The translations under genes and the position numbers were made by a program. From Streptomyces sp. Ag109_O5-1 (GTDB lineage Bacteria; Actinomycetota; Actinomycetes; Streptomycetales; Streptomycetaceae): DNA of 64,000 nt. The stretch covers positions 5,952,001-6,016,000 of the forward strand of contig NZ_RKQF01000001.1 of the NCBI RefSeq assembly GCF_003814875.1, given 5' to 3'. The notes below the pieces were generated by a model. The model searched no databases. It was not told where the DNA came from and was given only the letters and a program-made list of their open reading frames with translations. Numbering within the stretch: position 1 is the stretch's first letter; the number at the start of each line of letters is the position of its first letter. Positions 8,307-17,384 of the stretch are shown here, in pieces.

Positions 8307-9506
8307 TCAGGCCGGTGTGACGGTGGGTTCGGCTGCCGGGGTCGGCTGCGGTACGACGTGGCGGCGCCTGGTCGGGATGCCGAGCAGCGGGTTGGCGACG
8401 CCCCAGGCCGCGCCCTTGCAGACGAGTTCCTTGTAGACGGCGGCGGTCCGGCCGGTCAGGGCCGCCCGTACGGCGCGGTCGTCGGCTGTGACGTACTGGA
8501 TCAGGCCTTCCCTGCGGCCCAGCGAGATGCACTGGTTGAAGTAGCGGATCGGGGTGTTCGGGAGCTTGCCGCCGGTGAGGCGGGCCGCGATGGTGTCCGC
8601 GGCCTGCCAGGCCATCGGGACGCCCGAGGCGCAGGACATCCGGAGCGGCTTGTCGCCAGGGCCCGCCGCGAGGGCCGCGTCACCGATGGCGTAGACGTCG
8701 GGGTGTGAGACCGAACGCATGGTCCCGTCGACGACGATCCGGCCGGTGTCGGTGACCTCCAGGGCGGTGGCCCGGGGGATGGGGTGGACGGCGAAGCCGG
8801 TGGTCCACAGGGTGACGGCGGCGGGGATCGTGCCGCCCTCGGCGGTGGTGACATGGCCGGCCGTCACTGCCGTGACGGCAGTGTGCTCGTGCACGGTGAC
8901 GCCGAGCCGGTCGACGACCTTCCGCAGGTGCCGGCGCCCCTTGGCCGAGAGCCAGTCGCCGAGGCCGCCGCGGGCGGCGAGGGCGACCCGGAGGTCCGGG
9001 CGGACCTCGGCGATCTCGGTCGCGGCCTCCAGGCCGGTGAGGCCGCCGCCGACCACGACCACGGGCTGCCCGGCGGCGAGACCGGCGAGGCGCTCACGCA
9101 GCCGGAGCGCGCCGGGGCGGCTCGCGATCTGGTGGGCGTGCTCGGCAACGCCGGGGACGCCCTGGTCGTTCCAGGCACTGCCGAGGGCGTAGACGAGGGT
9201 GTCGTACGCGATCTCCTCCGCGGCGCCGTCCGCCTCGACAGCGGTGACCGTCTTCCGGTCGACGTCCACGGCGGTGACGGTCGCGAGCTTCAGGGCGACT
9301 CCGGTGCCCGCGAACATCTCGGCGAAGGGCCGGGGCCTGAGCTCCTGGCCGACCGCGAGCTGATGCATCCGGACGCGCTCGACGAAGTCGGGTTCGGCGT
9401 TGACGAGGGTGATGGCGACGTCCTCGCGGTGCAGCCGCCGGGCGAGGCGGCCGGCGGCGACGGCTCCGGTGTATCCGGCTCCGAGGACGACGATGCGGTG
9501 CTGCAT
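8307..9506 (-). CDS. FAD-dependent NAD(P)H oxidoreductase (NDH-2-like), SigJ-linked
   Basis: A 399-residue two-dinucleotide-binding-domain flavoprotein. The FAD site is RIVVLGAGYTGAVAAGRLAR near the N terminus. The NAD(P) site is PVVVVGGGLTGLEAATEIAE in the middle, and the second FAD motif is PDVYAIGDAALA. This is the layout of type II NADH dehydrogenases and related NAD(P)/FAD oxidoreductases; no C-terminal membrane helix is evident. It sits 114 bases downstream of an ECF41 sigma gene on the same strand. ECF41 factors are typically linked to such oxidoreductase, decarboxylase or epimerase genes and control them, so direct regulation by that sigma factor is likely. The electron acceptor is unknown. 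Confidence 0.85.
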   Translation of the reverse strand: MQHRIVVLGAGYTGAVAAGRLARRLHREDVAITLVNAEPDFVERVRMHQLAVGQELRPRPFAEMFAGTGVALKLATVTAVDVDRKTVTAVEADGAAEEIAYDTLVYALGSAWNDQGVPGVAEHAHQIASRPGALRLRERLAGLAAGQPVVVVGGGLTGLEAATEIAEVRPDLRVALAARGGLGDWLSAKGRRHLRKVVDRLGVTVHEHTAVTAVTAGHVTTAEGGTIPAAVTLWTTGFAVHPIPRATALEVTDTGRIVVDGTMRSVSHPDVYAIGDAALAAGPGDKPLRMSCASGVPMAWQAADTIAARLTGGKLPNTPIRYFNQCISLGRREGLIQYVTADDRAVRAALTGRTAAVYKELVCKGAAWGVANPLLGIPTRRRHVVPQPTPAAEPTVTPA

Positions 9507-9566
9507 GTCCGTGCTCCTGTCATCCAGCTCTTCAGCGGGTCGCCCCTTGAACCGGGCGGCCCGCCG

Positions 9567-9576
9567 ATTCCTGACA
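9567..9576 (-). promoter_or_regulatory. Candidate ECF41 promoter element
   Basis: Upstream of the oxidoreductase, the minus strand reads TGTCAGGAAT, resembling the TGTCA-type -35 element of ECF41-controlled promoters. I could not fix a convincing CGTC -10 at the right spacing, so this is tentative. Confidence 0.3.
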
Positions 9577-9620
9577 GGAAGACGGTGTGAAGCAGCTCAC
9601 ATGGGGACAGGGGAGAGGGA

Positions 9621-10565
9621 TCAGAAGAGCGTGAGCATGGGGTCGCCGTGGTCGCCGGCCGACCACTGCCTGGTCGCGCGTTCGAGTTTGTCGGGGTTGG
9701 CCTGGCTGCGGAACGCGGCGATGCCCTCCGGAGTGATCTCCAGGCACATGATCCCGAAGACCCGGCCGTCGACGACCGCCACGAGGGCGGGGCCGCCGTT
9801 GGCGGTCGTGAAGTGGAACTCGGCCGAGCCGCCGACCAGGGCACGCTGGGCGGGGCCGGGTTTGAACAGGCCCCGCATGAACTTCGCGACGGCGAGGGCG
9901 CCCTCGAACGCCTTGGCCCGGGCCGGGACCTTTCCGCCGCCGTCGCCCATCGCGACCGCGTCCTGGGTGAGCAGCCGGACGAGCGGCTCGGTACGGCCGC
10001 TGGTGGCGGCCGCGAGGAACTCCTCGACGATCCGCCGGGCGGCGGCCTCGTCGACCTCGGTACGGGTCCTGCCCTCGGCGACGTGCTTCCTGGCCCGGTG
10101 GAAGATCTGCTGGCTGGCGGCCTCGGTGAGGTCGAGGATCGCGGCGATCTCCCGGTGCGGGTAGTCGAAGGCCTCCCGCAGCACGTACACCGCGCGCTCG
10201 CCGGGGGTGAGGCGCTCCAGCAGGGTCAGGACGGCGTACGACACGGACTCGCGCCGTTCGGCGGTGTCGGCGGGGCCGAGCATCGGATCACCGGCGAGCA
10301 GCGGCTCGGGAAGCCACTGGCCGACGTAGGTCTCGCGGCGGGCGCGGGCCGAGGTGAGCTGGTTGAGGCACAGGTTGGTCAGCACCTTGGTCAGCCAGGC
10401 CTCGGGGACCCCGATACGGCCGACGTCGGCCGCCTGCCAGCGCAGATACGTCTCCTGTACGACGTCCTCGGCCTCGCTCGCGGAACCGAGGAGCCGGTAG
10501 GCGATGGCCCCCAGCCGGGGCCTGGACGCCTCGAACCGGTCCACCTCGCTCGTCGTCAGGGCCAT
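9621..10565 (-). CDS. sigJ: ECF41-type RNA polymerase sigma factor (SigJ family)
   Basis: A 314-residue sigma factor with a C-terminal SnoaL-like domain. Region 2 is RPRLGAIAYRLLGSASEAEDVVQETYLRW and region 4 includes LTPGERAVYVLREAFDYPHREIAAIL. The hallmark linker WLPEP and the hallmark C-terminal DGGGK motif of ECF41 factors are both present (QWLPEPLL; GDGGGKV). In this group the SnoaL-like tail replaces an anti-sigma factor and gates activity. I prefer the ATG at 10565 (MALTTSEVDRF) over 10589. It is followed by its usual oxidoreductase partner and preceded by an NB-ARC/TPR gene 54 bases upstream, so all three may be co-transcribed. Confidence 0.9.
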   Translation of the reverse strand: MALTTSEVDRFEASRPRLGAIAYRLLGSASEAEDVVQETYLRWQAADVGRIGVPEAWLTKVLTNLCLNQLTSARARRETYVGQWLPEPLLAGDPMLGPADTAERRESVSYAVLTLLERLTPGERAVYVLREAFDYPHREIAAILDLTEAASQQIFHRARKHVAEGRTRTEVDEAAARRIVEEFLAAATSGRTEPLVRLLTQDAVAMGDGGGKVPARAKAFEGALAVAKFMRGLFKPGPAQRALVGGSAEFHFTTANGGPALVAVVDGRVFGIMCLEITPEGIAAFRSQANPDKLERATRQWSAGDHGDPMLTLF

Positions 10566-10619
10566 GGCCCGGATCCTAGCCCGCGGCACGCTCCCGGCGG
10601 GTGCCGGTGCGCAGGGCGC

Positions 10620-12815
10620 TCAGTGGTGGTGGCCGTACCTCGTGTCCGTGGTGCCGGCGCGGGTGGCCGCCTCGGCGGCGCGGATCCGGGCGTGGGCGGC
10701 CTCCGGGGCGCGGCCGGCGCTGTCCAGGACCCGGGCGAGGTTGTTCCAGGTCAGGCTGTTGGCGTACCAGTTGTCGGAGTCGTGGCGGATGCGGAGGGAC
10801 TCCTGCAGGGCGGCGACGGCCGCATCGGTGCGGCCCGCCGCGTGCAGGACACAGCCGAGGCTGTTGAGCGAATCTCCGTGCAGGAAACGGTTGTGGGTCT
10901 CGCGGTGCAGAACGCAGGCCCGTTGCAGCACGAGCGCCGCCTCGCCGTGCCGGCCCAGGGCGTCCAGCACCAGACCGAGGTTGTGCCAGGCCCGGCCCTC
11001 GTGGGAACGCTCGCCGATGTCACGGAAGCGGTCCCGGGCCCGCCGGTGGGTGACGACGGACTCGTGCAGCAGGCCGCATCTGCGCTGGGCGAGACCGAGG
11101 TTGTTCCACGCCATGCCCTCGCCGGCCGGATCGCCGAGCCGGCGGAACAGGTCCGCCGCGTGGACGAGGGGTTCGATGGCCTCGTCGGACCGCTCGGCAC
11201 GCAGCAGCGCGTTGCCGAGGTGGTTGCAGACGGTCGCCTCCGCGTGCTGGTCCGCCGACCGGCGCGCCCGCTCCCCGGCCCTGCGGCTGACACTGACCCA
11301 GTCCTCGAAGTAGCGCCGCCTGCGCAGGAATTCGGCCAGGTGGAGCGCGAGCGCCACGGTGCAGTCCGGGTCCTGTTCGTCGGGCCACTGGACGGCGGCG
11401 ACGAGGTTGACGCGCTCGGCGTGGAACCAGGAGAGCGCCTCCGCCCGCCCCTTGAACAGATCGGGCGGCGGGCCGTCGGAGGGCGCCCGCAGCTGACGGT
11501 CGGCGGCCGCCGCCTTCGTCCGGTAGTGGTCCCGTATCTCCCGGCGCGCCCGGCGGCCCTCCTCGCCGAGTACGGGGTCGTCGGCGGCCAGCGCGCTCGC
11601 ATAGCCGCGGACCAGATCGTGGATGCGCCAGCGCTCGGGGAGTTCGTCGCCGCGCCCCTCGCCGGTGATCAGATGGGCGCCCACGAGGTCGTCGAGGAGA
11701 TCCAGTGCCAGGGGCCGGGGCCGTCCGGTGGCCACCACCGCCGTTTCGGTGCTGAAGTCCTGGAAGGGCACCTGGGCCAGCCGGCACAGCGCCCGGGTCC
11801 GGTCCGGGGGCAGCCGGCGGAAGGACATGTCGAACACGGGGGCCAGCGCCAGGGCCCGGCCGTATTCGTCGACGCCCCTGCTGGTCAGGACCCGGGTGCG
11901 GTCGACGGCCGCTCTCAGCTCCTCGACCAGTGACGCGAGCGGGTTGCGGACATAACGCCGGTGCAGGAGGGAGGTGGCGATCCGCAGGGCGAGCGGCATA
12001 CGGTCGCACAGCCGGGTCAGCTCGCGCACCGACTCGGCCTCCTCCGGCGTCCACTCGTCCGCGCCGCCGGCCCGCCGGCGTAACGCCGGGGCGATCAGGC
12101 GGACGGAGTCGTCGGGGGTGAGAGGTCCCAGGGGCAACTCGACGGCCGTCAGCGACTCATGGCATTCGCGCGAGGTGATGAGCACGCAGTGCAGACCGCT
12201 GGCGGGCAGCAGCGGTGAGATCTGCGCCGAGTCGGAGACGTTGTCGAGCACCAGCAGGACCCGCCGGCCGGCGTCGGCGAGCGCCGCGAGGTGGCTGCGG
12301 TAGGCGTCGAGCTGGTGGCCCTCCTCGCCGTAGTGGCCGACCAGGTCGGAGCGGAGGTCGAGGTCGCCGGTGGCGAGGGCGTGCAGCAACGAGGTCACCG
12401 CCTGGGTGGGGGTGACGGGGTTGTCGTCGTAGCCCGCGAGGTCGAGGAAGAGGGCTCCTCCGGTGAACCAGCCCTCGTTCCGGGCCCGGTGCGCGGCCTT
12501 GAGCGCGAGCGCGGTCTTGCCCATGCCGCCGAGGCCGGTGACGACACAGACGAGCGGCGCGTCCGGGGCCGGACCGACGGGCGGCCCCAACCGTGCTGCC
12601 AGCGCGGCCAGTTCGCCGACCCGTCCGGTGAAACCGCCCTGCGCCATCGGCAGCGTGCACGGAGCGGGCCGGTCGGGACGGCGACGGTTGTGGTTCACGA
12701 TCATCTTTCCGACGACCTGCCCCCGGAAGACACCCTGCCGGAAGTCGACGTGGTCGTCGGCATCGGGGGCTGAGTCGCCGCCGGGGTCCGGCGTCCGGCC
12801 GTCACCTGCCTGCAC
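10620..12815 (-). CDS. NB-ARC ATPase with C-terminal TPR repeats
   Basis: About 731 residues. After a short N-terminal region (FRQGVFRGQVVGKMIVNHN), GFTGRVGELAALAARL leads into an NB-ARC nucleotide switch with P-loop GLGGMGKTALA (residues 94-104), kinase-2 RRVLLVLDNV, VLITSREC and GLP-like MPLALRIATSLL. The C-terminal third is TPR repeats (GMAWNNLGLAQRRCGLLHES, GRAWHNLGLVLDALGRHGEA, SLTWNNLARVLDSAGRAPEA). The AfsR/SARP DNA-binding domain is absent, so this is a stand-alone STAND protein; its partner is unknown. The frame is open to 13055, which would overlap the divergent neighbour; GTG at 12815 has GAGGGGGAG upstream, and GTG at 12872 or 12854 are alternatives. Confidence 0.8.
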   Translation of the reverse strand: MQAGDGRTPDPGGDSAPDADDHVDFRQGVFRGQVVGKMIVNHNRRRPDRPAPCTLPMAQGGFTGRVGELAALAARLGPPVGPAPDAPLVCVVTGLGGMGKTALALKAAHRARNEGWFTGGALFLDLAGYDDNPVTPTQAVTSLLHALATGDLDLRSDLVGHYGEEGHQLDAYRSHLAALADAGRRVLLVLDNVSDSAQISPLLPASGLHCVLITSRECHESLTAVELPLGPLTPDDSVRLIAPALRRRAGGADEWTPEEAESVRELTRLCDRMPLALRIATSLLHRRYVRNPLASLVEELRAAVDRTRVLTSRGVDEYGRALALAPVFDMSFRRLPPDRTRALCRLAQVPFQDFSTETAVVATGRPRPLALDLLDDLVGAHLITGEGRGDELPERWRIHDLVRGYASALAADDPVLGEEGRRARREIRDHYRTKAAAADRQLRAPSDGPPPDLFKGRAEALSWFHAERVNLVAAVQWPDEQDPDCTVALALHLAEFLRRRRYFEDWVSVSRRAGERARRSADQHAEATVCNHLGNALLRAERSDEAIEPLVHAADLFRRLGDPAGEGMAWNNLGLAQRRCGLLHESVVTHRRARDRFRDIGERSHEGRAWHNLGLVLDALGRHGEAALVLQRACVLHRETHNRFLHGDSLNSLGCVLHAAGRTDAAVAALQESLRIRHDSDNWYANSLTWNNLARVLDSAGRAPEAAHARIRAAEAATRAGTTDTRYGHHH

Positions 12816-13033
12816 CTGTGGCTCCCCCTCGACCCGCAACCGCCAGGCTCGCACCGCTTTGAGGGGCTTCACGGTAGAGCATCCCCGCCATCCGGGGGAC
12901 GGGTTCGGCCAACCCCACCCGCGCCCGTAATTCTCATGCGTCCCGCCGCGGCACCCCCGTACGATCCTCCCGCCGCCCGTACACCAGTGCGCATCGAGCC
13001 ACCGGCTTCGGGCATCCAAACGGGAGGGACCAC

Positions 13034-14446
13034 TTGACCACACCCTTCGGCACACGCACCCGCACTCACACCCGCACTCTCACCCGCGCACGTGCCGTCC
13101 TCGCGGTCCTCGGCACCCTGGGACTGGCGCTGGCCGCCGCCGCGGCACCCGCGAGCGCGGCCGGCCCGACGCCCGTCACGCCCACTCAGCTGTTCAACGC
13201 CTACCAGAACTGCTCGACCGACGCGGACCGGCCCACGTACGTCTGGGCCGGTACCGGCCTTGTCGTCGAGGGCATCCCCGCGACCACCGACGCCACCGAC
13301 AACCCCTCGCTCACCGTGCGGTACCAGGTCTGGCCGGTCGCCGACCCGACGCAGACCACGACGGTCACCCGCATCGGCTCCGTCTCCGGTTTCGAGGCCC
13401 CCTCCAGCCTGCCCGCGGACGCCCTCGCCGACGGGCACACCTACGCGTGGCAGGCCCAGACCGTGGCCGGGGGAACGCCCTCGGACTGGTCGGCGCCCTG
13501 CTACGTCACGATCGACAACACCCGCCCGGCGAAGGCCCCCACCGTCTCCTCGCCGAACTACCCGCCGGACACCTGGAACCAGGGCGGCGAACCGGTCGAG
13601 TTCAAGCTCGACGCCGACGGCGACAAGGACGTCACCGGCTTCGAGTTCTCCTGGCAGCAGGCCCTCCCGGTCATCGGCACGAACATCGGCGACCACGGCA
13701 TCCCGCAGCCCCAGGACCCGTACGCGGACACGAGATACTTCGCGCGCGCCGACGCCCCCGGCGGTTCGGCCACGATCCACCTCGTCCCGCCGACCGGCTC
13801 CGGTCCGATGACCCTGTGGGTACGCAGCCTGGACCGGGCGTACAACGGATCCGAGGACACCGAATACATGTTCCTCGTCCGTTCCACGGCGCCCACCGTC
13901 ACCCCGGACAACCCGTCCCCCGGGTTCGGCGACACGGTCACGTTCACGCTCCGGCCCGACCCGGGCGTCCAGGCGGTCAGCCCGGTCGTCGGCTACTCGG
14001 TGAAGACGCTCGACGGCAGCACCGTCGACGTCGCGGCCGGGGCGGACGGCACCGCCCGGGCCGACCTCACGCTGGACGGCATCGCCGGCGAGCGCGTCGA
14101 CGTGACCAGCAAGAGCGCGAACGGCTGGGTGAGCGACGCGGGGTCCTGGAGCATCGGCTACGACACCACTCCCACAATCACCTCGGACGTCTACCCGGAG
14201 AACGGCTCGGGCGGCGGCGCGGGTGTCCCCGGCACCTTCACGTTCACGCCGAAGGCGAAGGGTGTGGCGAGCTACACGTACTCCTTCAACGGCGACCCGG
14301 AGGCCACGGTCGACGCGGGAGCCGACCACACGGCGAGCATCGACTGGACCCCGCCGGCCGCAGGCGACTACTGCGCCACGGTCTACGCGACGAGCGCCTC
14401 CGGCATCCAACTGCAGCCGTACTACTACTGTTTCACGGTGAACTGA
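13034..14446 (+). CDS. Secreted Ig-like/fibronectin-like domain protein
   Basis: A 470-residue exported protein with a TTG start supported by GGGAGGGA at 13022-13029. The signal peptide has a Thr/Arg-rich n-region, a core around VLAVLGTLGLALAAAAAP and a likely cut after ASA. The mature part has repeated beta-sandwich features: SLTVRYQVWPVADP, HTYAWQAQTV, APTVTPDNPSPGFGDTVTF and TPTITSDVYPENGSGGG, each about 90-110 residues apart. No catalytic motif is seen. Similar Streptomyces proteins are annotated as hypothetical or Ig-like secreted proteins; surface binding is inference. A strong hairpin follows at 14472-14508. Confidence 0.75.
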   Translation: MTTPFGTRTRTHTRTLTRARAVLAVLGTLGLALAAAAAPASAAGPTPVTPTQLFNAYQNCSTDADRPTYVWAGTGLVVEGIPATTDATDNPSLTVRYQVWPVADPTQTTTVTRIGSVSGFEAPSSLPADALADGHTYAWQAQTVAGGTPSDWSAPCYVTIDNTRPAKAPTVSSPNYPPDTWNQGGEPVEFKLDADGDKDVTGFEFSWQQALPVIGTNIGDHGIPQPQDPYADTRYFARADAPGGSATIHLVPPTGSGPMTLWVRSLDRAYNGSEDTEYMFLVRSTAPTVTPDNPSPGFGDTVTFTLRPDPGVQAVSPVVGYSVKTLDGSTVDVAAGADGTARADLTLDGIAGERVDVTSKSANGWVSDAGSWSIGYDTTPTITSDVYPENGSGGGAGVPGTFTFTPKAKGVASYTYSFNGDPEATVDAGADHTASIDWTPPAAGDYCATVYATSASGIQLQPYYYCFTVN

Positions 14447-14471
14447 CACCACCGACAGTCACGCCCGAGCC

Positions 14472-14508
14472 CGCCCGGGCCCGTCGGAACCGCCGGCGGG
14501 CCCGGGCG
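14472..14508. terminator. Hairpin terminator
   Basis: CGCCCGGGCCCG at 14472-14483 and its exact reverse complement CGGGCCCGGGCG at 14497-14508 form a perfect 12-bp stem with a 13-base loop, 26 bases after the stop of the secreted protein gene. There is no U-run, as usual in Streptomyces. Confidence 0.7.
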
Positions 14509-14546
14509 CCGGTGCGCTTCTTCTTCGCCGCTGCGTCCGTCGCCCC

Positions 14547-14594
14547 CGACGACGGCAGCAATCGACGACGGCAGCACTCGACGACGGCAGCACT
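14547..14594. repeat. Three tandem 16-bp repeats
   Basis: CGACGACGGCAGCAAT at 14547-14562 is followed by two copies of CGACGACGGCAGCACT (14563-14578, 14579-14594). It lies in the intergenic gap before the HIT gene. No function can be assigned; it may be a slippage product. Confidence 0.8.
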
Positions 14595-14644
14595 CGACGG
14601 AACTCACCTGGTGAGCCTCACTCGTTGAGGGGATACTCGCCCTC

Positions 14645-15070
14645 ATGCCCACGCTCTTTTCCCGGATCCTCGCCGGTGAACTGCCCGCCCGGTTCGTCTG
14701 GCAGGACCCCGAGGTCGCCGCGTTCCTCAGCATCGCCCCGCTGACCCCCGGCCACACGCTGGTGGTGCCCCGGCGGGAGGTGGACCAGTGGACCGACGCG
14801 GACGGTGAACTGCTGGCCCGCTGTGTCACCGTGGCGCAGGCGATCGGCCGCGGGGTGCGGCGCGCCTGGGACGCGCCCCGGGCCGGACTGGTCATCGCCG
14901 GTTTCGAGGTGCCTCATATGCACATCCATGTCGCGCCCGCCTGGGGCATGGCCGACTTCGACTTCTCCAGGGCCGAGGTCGAGAAGGACGAGGCCGCGCT
15001 GGACGAGGCGGCGACCCGGCTGCGCACCGCGCTGCGCGAACTCGGTTTCGCGGAGAACGTGGCGGGCTAG
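14645..15070 (+). CDS. HIT family nucleotide hydrolase/transferase
   Basis: A 141-residue histidine-triad protein. The family motif HxHxHxx is present as HMHIHVAPAWG at about residues 90-100, preceded by the helix LGHTLVVPRREVDQW-type segment (PGHTLVVPRREVDQW). HIT proteins hydrolyse or transfer nucleoside phosphoramidates and AMP-linked compounds; the exact substrate is unknown. The N-terminal LFSRILAGELPARFVWQD is typical of bacterial HinT-like members, though without the zinc cysteines. Its stop overlaps that of the convergent SDR gene by four bases. Confidence 0.9.
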   Translation: MPTLFSRILAGELPARFVWQDPEVAAFLSIAPLTPGHTLVVPRREVDQWTDADGELLARCVTVAQAIGRGVRRAWDAPRAGLVIAGFEVPHMHIHVAPAWGMADFDFSRAEVEKDEAALDEAATRLRTALRELGFAENVAG

Positions 15071-15840
15071 CCGACCGAGGCCAGTCGGCGCAGTACGGCG
15101 GCGGAGACCGGTGTGGGCAGGGCCCGCAGGGTGCGCACCAGTGCCGCCGTGGGCCACGGGAAGTACGCCTGCGCCGGCTCCTTCTCCAGGGCGCGTACGA
15201 CGTACCGGGCAGCCCGCTCCTGGCTGATCTGGAAGGGCTTGGGCAGGCCGTCGCCGCCGACGCGCTCGGTGGCGACGAAGCCCGGGTGGATCGTGGTGAA
15301 CCGGACGCCGTGCGGCGCGAGTTCGATGCGCGCGGTGTCGACGAGGGTGCGCACGGCCGCCTTCGCCGCCGAGTACGGCCCCTGCCGGGGGATGCCCATC
15401 AGCCCGGCCAGGGAGTTGGTGTGGGCGATCAGGCCGCCGCCGGGCTGCCCGCGCAGCTGCCCGATCAGCGGGACCAGGTAGTTGACCACCACGTCGTAGT
15501 TCAGCGCCATGATCCGCGAGACGTCCGTGACGCTCACCCGGTCCATGGCCATGTCCGGCCCCTGCCCGGCGTTGAGGAGCGCGACGTCGACGGAGCCGTA
15601 CTCCGCGACGGCGGCCGCCACCACCCCGGCGGCGGCCTCGGGGTCCAGGGCGTCCGCGGGCAGGTCCAGGCAGGCGCTGCCCGCGGCCCGTATCTCCGCG
15701 GCCACGGCGGCGAGTTCGGCGGTGCGCCGGGCCGTGATGACGAACCGGTTGCCGCCGTGGGCGAGTTGCCGGGCCGCCTCGGCGCCGATGCCCGACGAGG
15801 CGCCGACGATCAGAACGGTCCGGTCGGTGATGCGTGCCAT
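15067..15840 (-). CDS. SDR family NAD(P)-dependent oxidoreductase
   Basis: A 257-residue classical short-chain dehydrogenase. The cofactor loop is VLIVGASSGIGAEAARQL (GxxxGxG). NAG is present as LLNAGQGPDM, and the catalytic Ser and YxxxK appear as HTNSLAG and GPYSAAKAAV. FVITARRTAEL with Arg after the second strand favours NADP(H). The Ala/Pro-rich C terminus lacks a cap domain. The substrate cannot be told. It is a single gene convergent with the HIT gene. Confidence 0.85.
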   Translation of the reverse strand: MARITDRTVLIVGASSGIGAEAARQLAHGGNRFVITARRTAELAAVAAEIRAAGSACLDLPADALDPEAAAGVVAAAVAEYGSVDVALLNAGQGPDMAMDRVSVTDVSRIMALNYDVVVNYLVPLIGQLRGQPGGGLIAHTNSLAGLMGIPRQGPYSAAKAAVRTLVDTARIELAPHGVRFTTIHPGFVATERVGGDGLPKPFQISQERAARYVVRALEKEPAQAYFPWPTAALVRTLRALPTPVSAAVLRRLASVG

Positions 15841-15951
15841 GGCGTCCCTCGGTGTCCCCCGGTTTCCCCGGTGTCCCTTCGTCCGGCGCCAGCGTAGGCC
15901 GGGCGAGCAGGCCGGCGGGCGAGGAGTGCCCGACGTGTGACCTCGGGGCGG

Positions 15952-17331
15952 TCAGGGACCGGGCGTCCGCCCGGCGACGACCAGTTGCTCCACCCTGCCG
16001 TGCAGGTGCTCCACATGGTCCTCCGACTCCGGCTTCATGAGGACGCTGCGCAGCACCCGGGCGCCGTCCGCGTCCGCCGTGATCTTGGGGTGGCGGGCGG
16101 CGAAGGCCTCGCGGTCCGCCCTGAGGGTGCTGAGGAAGACCGGGTCGGGGCCGGTCATGCCGTCCGTCAGGATCCGGGCGGAGGCCGCGTCGATCGCGGA
16201 GAGGGCCGCCGGGTCGGTGGCCGGGAAGTAGCTGACGATGTCGAGCTGGGGCCGCTGGTAGAGCTCCAGGTACTCGGACGCCTCGATCAGGTCCGCCCAG
16301 CGCAGCGCAGCCCGCCGCCCGGCCGCCAGGACCTGGCCGAGGCCCTCGGGGGTGGGCGGGAGAAGCCGGAAGGTGAGCCACAGGGCGGCCGCGGCGGCGC
16401 CGGCCCGGGAGCACTCCAGGCTGATCTCGCCCAGGTGGAGCTCGGTGGAGGTGAAGTAGGTGTACGGCGAGTCGTGCAGGTAGAAGCGGCCCACCTCGGG
16501 GTCGCGGAAGAGGACGGCTCCGCAGCCGTACGGCTGGAGTCCGTGCTTGTGCGGGTCGACGACGATCGAGTCGGCCCGGGCGAGGGCCCGCCAGGGCTCG
16601 GGCGGCAGCCCCTCGGGGCCGTCGGCGCCGGCGAGGAGCGTGAAGAAGCCGCCGTAGGCCGCGTCGACGTGGACGCGGACGCCGTACCGCTCGGCGAGCG
16701 GCAGGATCTCGTGGACGGGGTCGACGGCGCCCAGTCCGGTGGTGCCGGTGGTGAGGACGACGGTGCCCACGTCACCGGTCTCCAGCACCTCCGCCAGCGC
16801 GTCGGGGTCCATCCGGCCCTGGCCGTCGGTGCGGACGGGGTGGCTCGTCATGCCCAGGACGTGGCACATCCGGCCGTGGGTGTAGTGGGCGTCGGCGCTG
16901 TGCGCGATGCCCCGGCCGGGGTGCAGCTCACGGGCGACGAAGAGGGCTTCGAGGTTGGCGATCGTGCCGCTGGTGGTGAGGTGGCCGAGGTGGCTGTCGT
17001 ACCCGAACATCGCGGCGAGCCGGGCCACGGCCTCGCGTTCCATCGCGGCCGTGGCGGGGCCGCCGTCCAAGGCGTGGTTGTTGGGGTTGATGAGCATCGC
17101 GGTGAGGTGGCCGACCACCGCGGCGGGGTGCGGGGGCTTGAGCATCTGGCCCGCGTAGTGCGGATGGAAGAAGGGGTAGTTGTCCTTCAGCCGGTCCGTG
17201 AACTCCTCGAAGACCGGTGCGAAGCGGTCGTCGGTCACGTCGAGGGACGGGTGCGGCCGGTAGGGGCCGAAGGTGTCGGCCCACTCCTGTATCGCGTCGG
17301 TGGCTCGGCCGAGCCAGTGCTGCAGATCCAC
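15952..17331 (-). CDS. PLP-dependent group II decarboxylase-like protein
   Basis: A 459-residue fold-type I PLP enzyme. LGHLTTSGTIANLEALFVAR holds the phosphate-binding TSGTxxNxxA motif, VHVDAAYGG holds the Asp that contacts the pyridine nitrogen, and SIVVDPHKHGLQPYGCG holds the Schiff-base Lys in a DPHKHG motif. This matches the aromatic-L-amino-acid/glutamate decarboxylase superfamily; the substrate is not known, and related proteins are annotated as decarboxylases or lyases. GTG at 17331 is chosen for the AGAGGAAG ribosome site just upstream. It is divergent from a MarR gene across tandem operators at 17385-17416, so repression by that regulator is likely. Confidence 0.8.
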   Translation of the reverse strand: MDLQHWLGRATDAIQEWADTFGPYRPHPSLDVTDDRFAPVFEEFTDRLKDNYPFFHPHYAGQMLKPPHPAAVVGHLTAMLINPNNHALDGGPATAAMEREAVARLAAMFGYDSHLGHLTTSGTIANLEALFVARELHPGRGIAHSADAHYTHGRMCHVLGMTSHPVRTDGQGRMDPDALAEVLETGDVGTVVLTTGTTGLGAVDPVHEILPLAERYGVRVHVDAAYGGFFTLLAGADGPEGLPPEPWRALARADSIVVDPHKHGLQPYGCGAVLFRDPEVGRFYLHDSPYTYFTSTELHLGEISLECSRAGAAAAALWLTFRLLPPTPEGLGQVLAAGRRAALRWADLIEASEYLELYQRPQLDIVSYFPATDPAALSAIDAASARILTDGMTGPDPVFLSTLRADREAFAARHPKITADADGARVLRSVLMKPESEDHVEHLHGRVEQLVVAGRTPGP

Positions 17332-17384
17332 TGGTCTTCCTCTCGCTCGCGGGTCCGTGCTCCGTGCTCCCACCGTACGATTTC

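Noticed and set aside
6503..8320. 605-codon plus-strand frame
   Set aside because: Antisense shadow of the IS110 transposase, with no motif.
12816..13055. N-terminal extension of the NB-ARC protein
   Set aside because: It would overlap the divergent secreted-protein gene, is Trp/Arg-rich and lacks a ribosome site; the GTG at 12815 has a good one.
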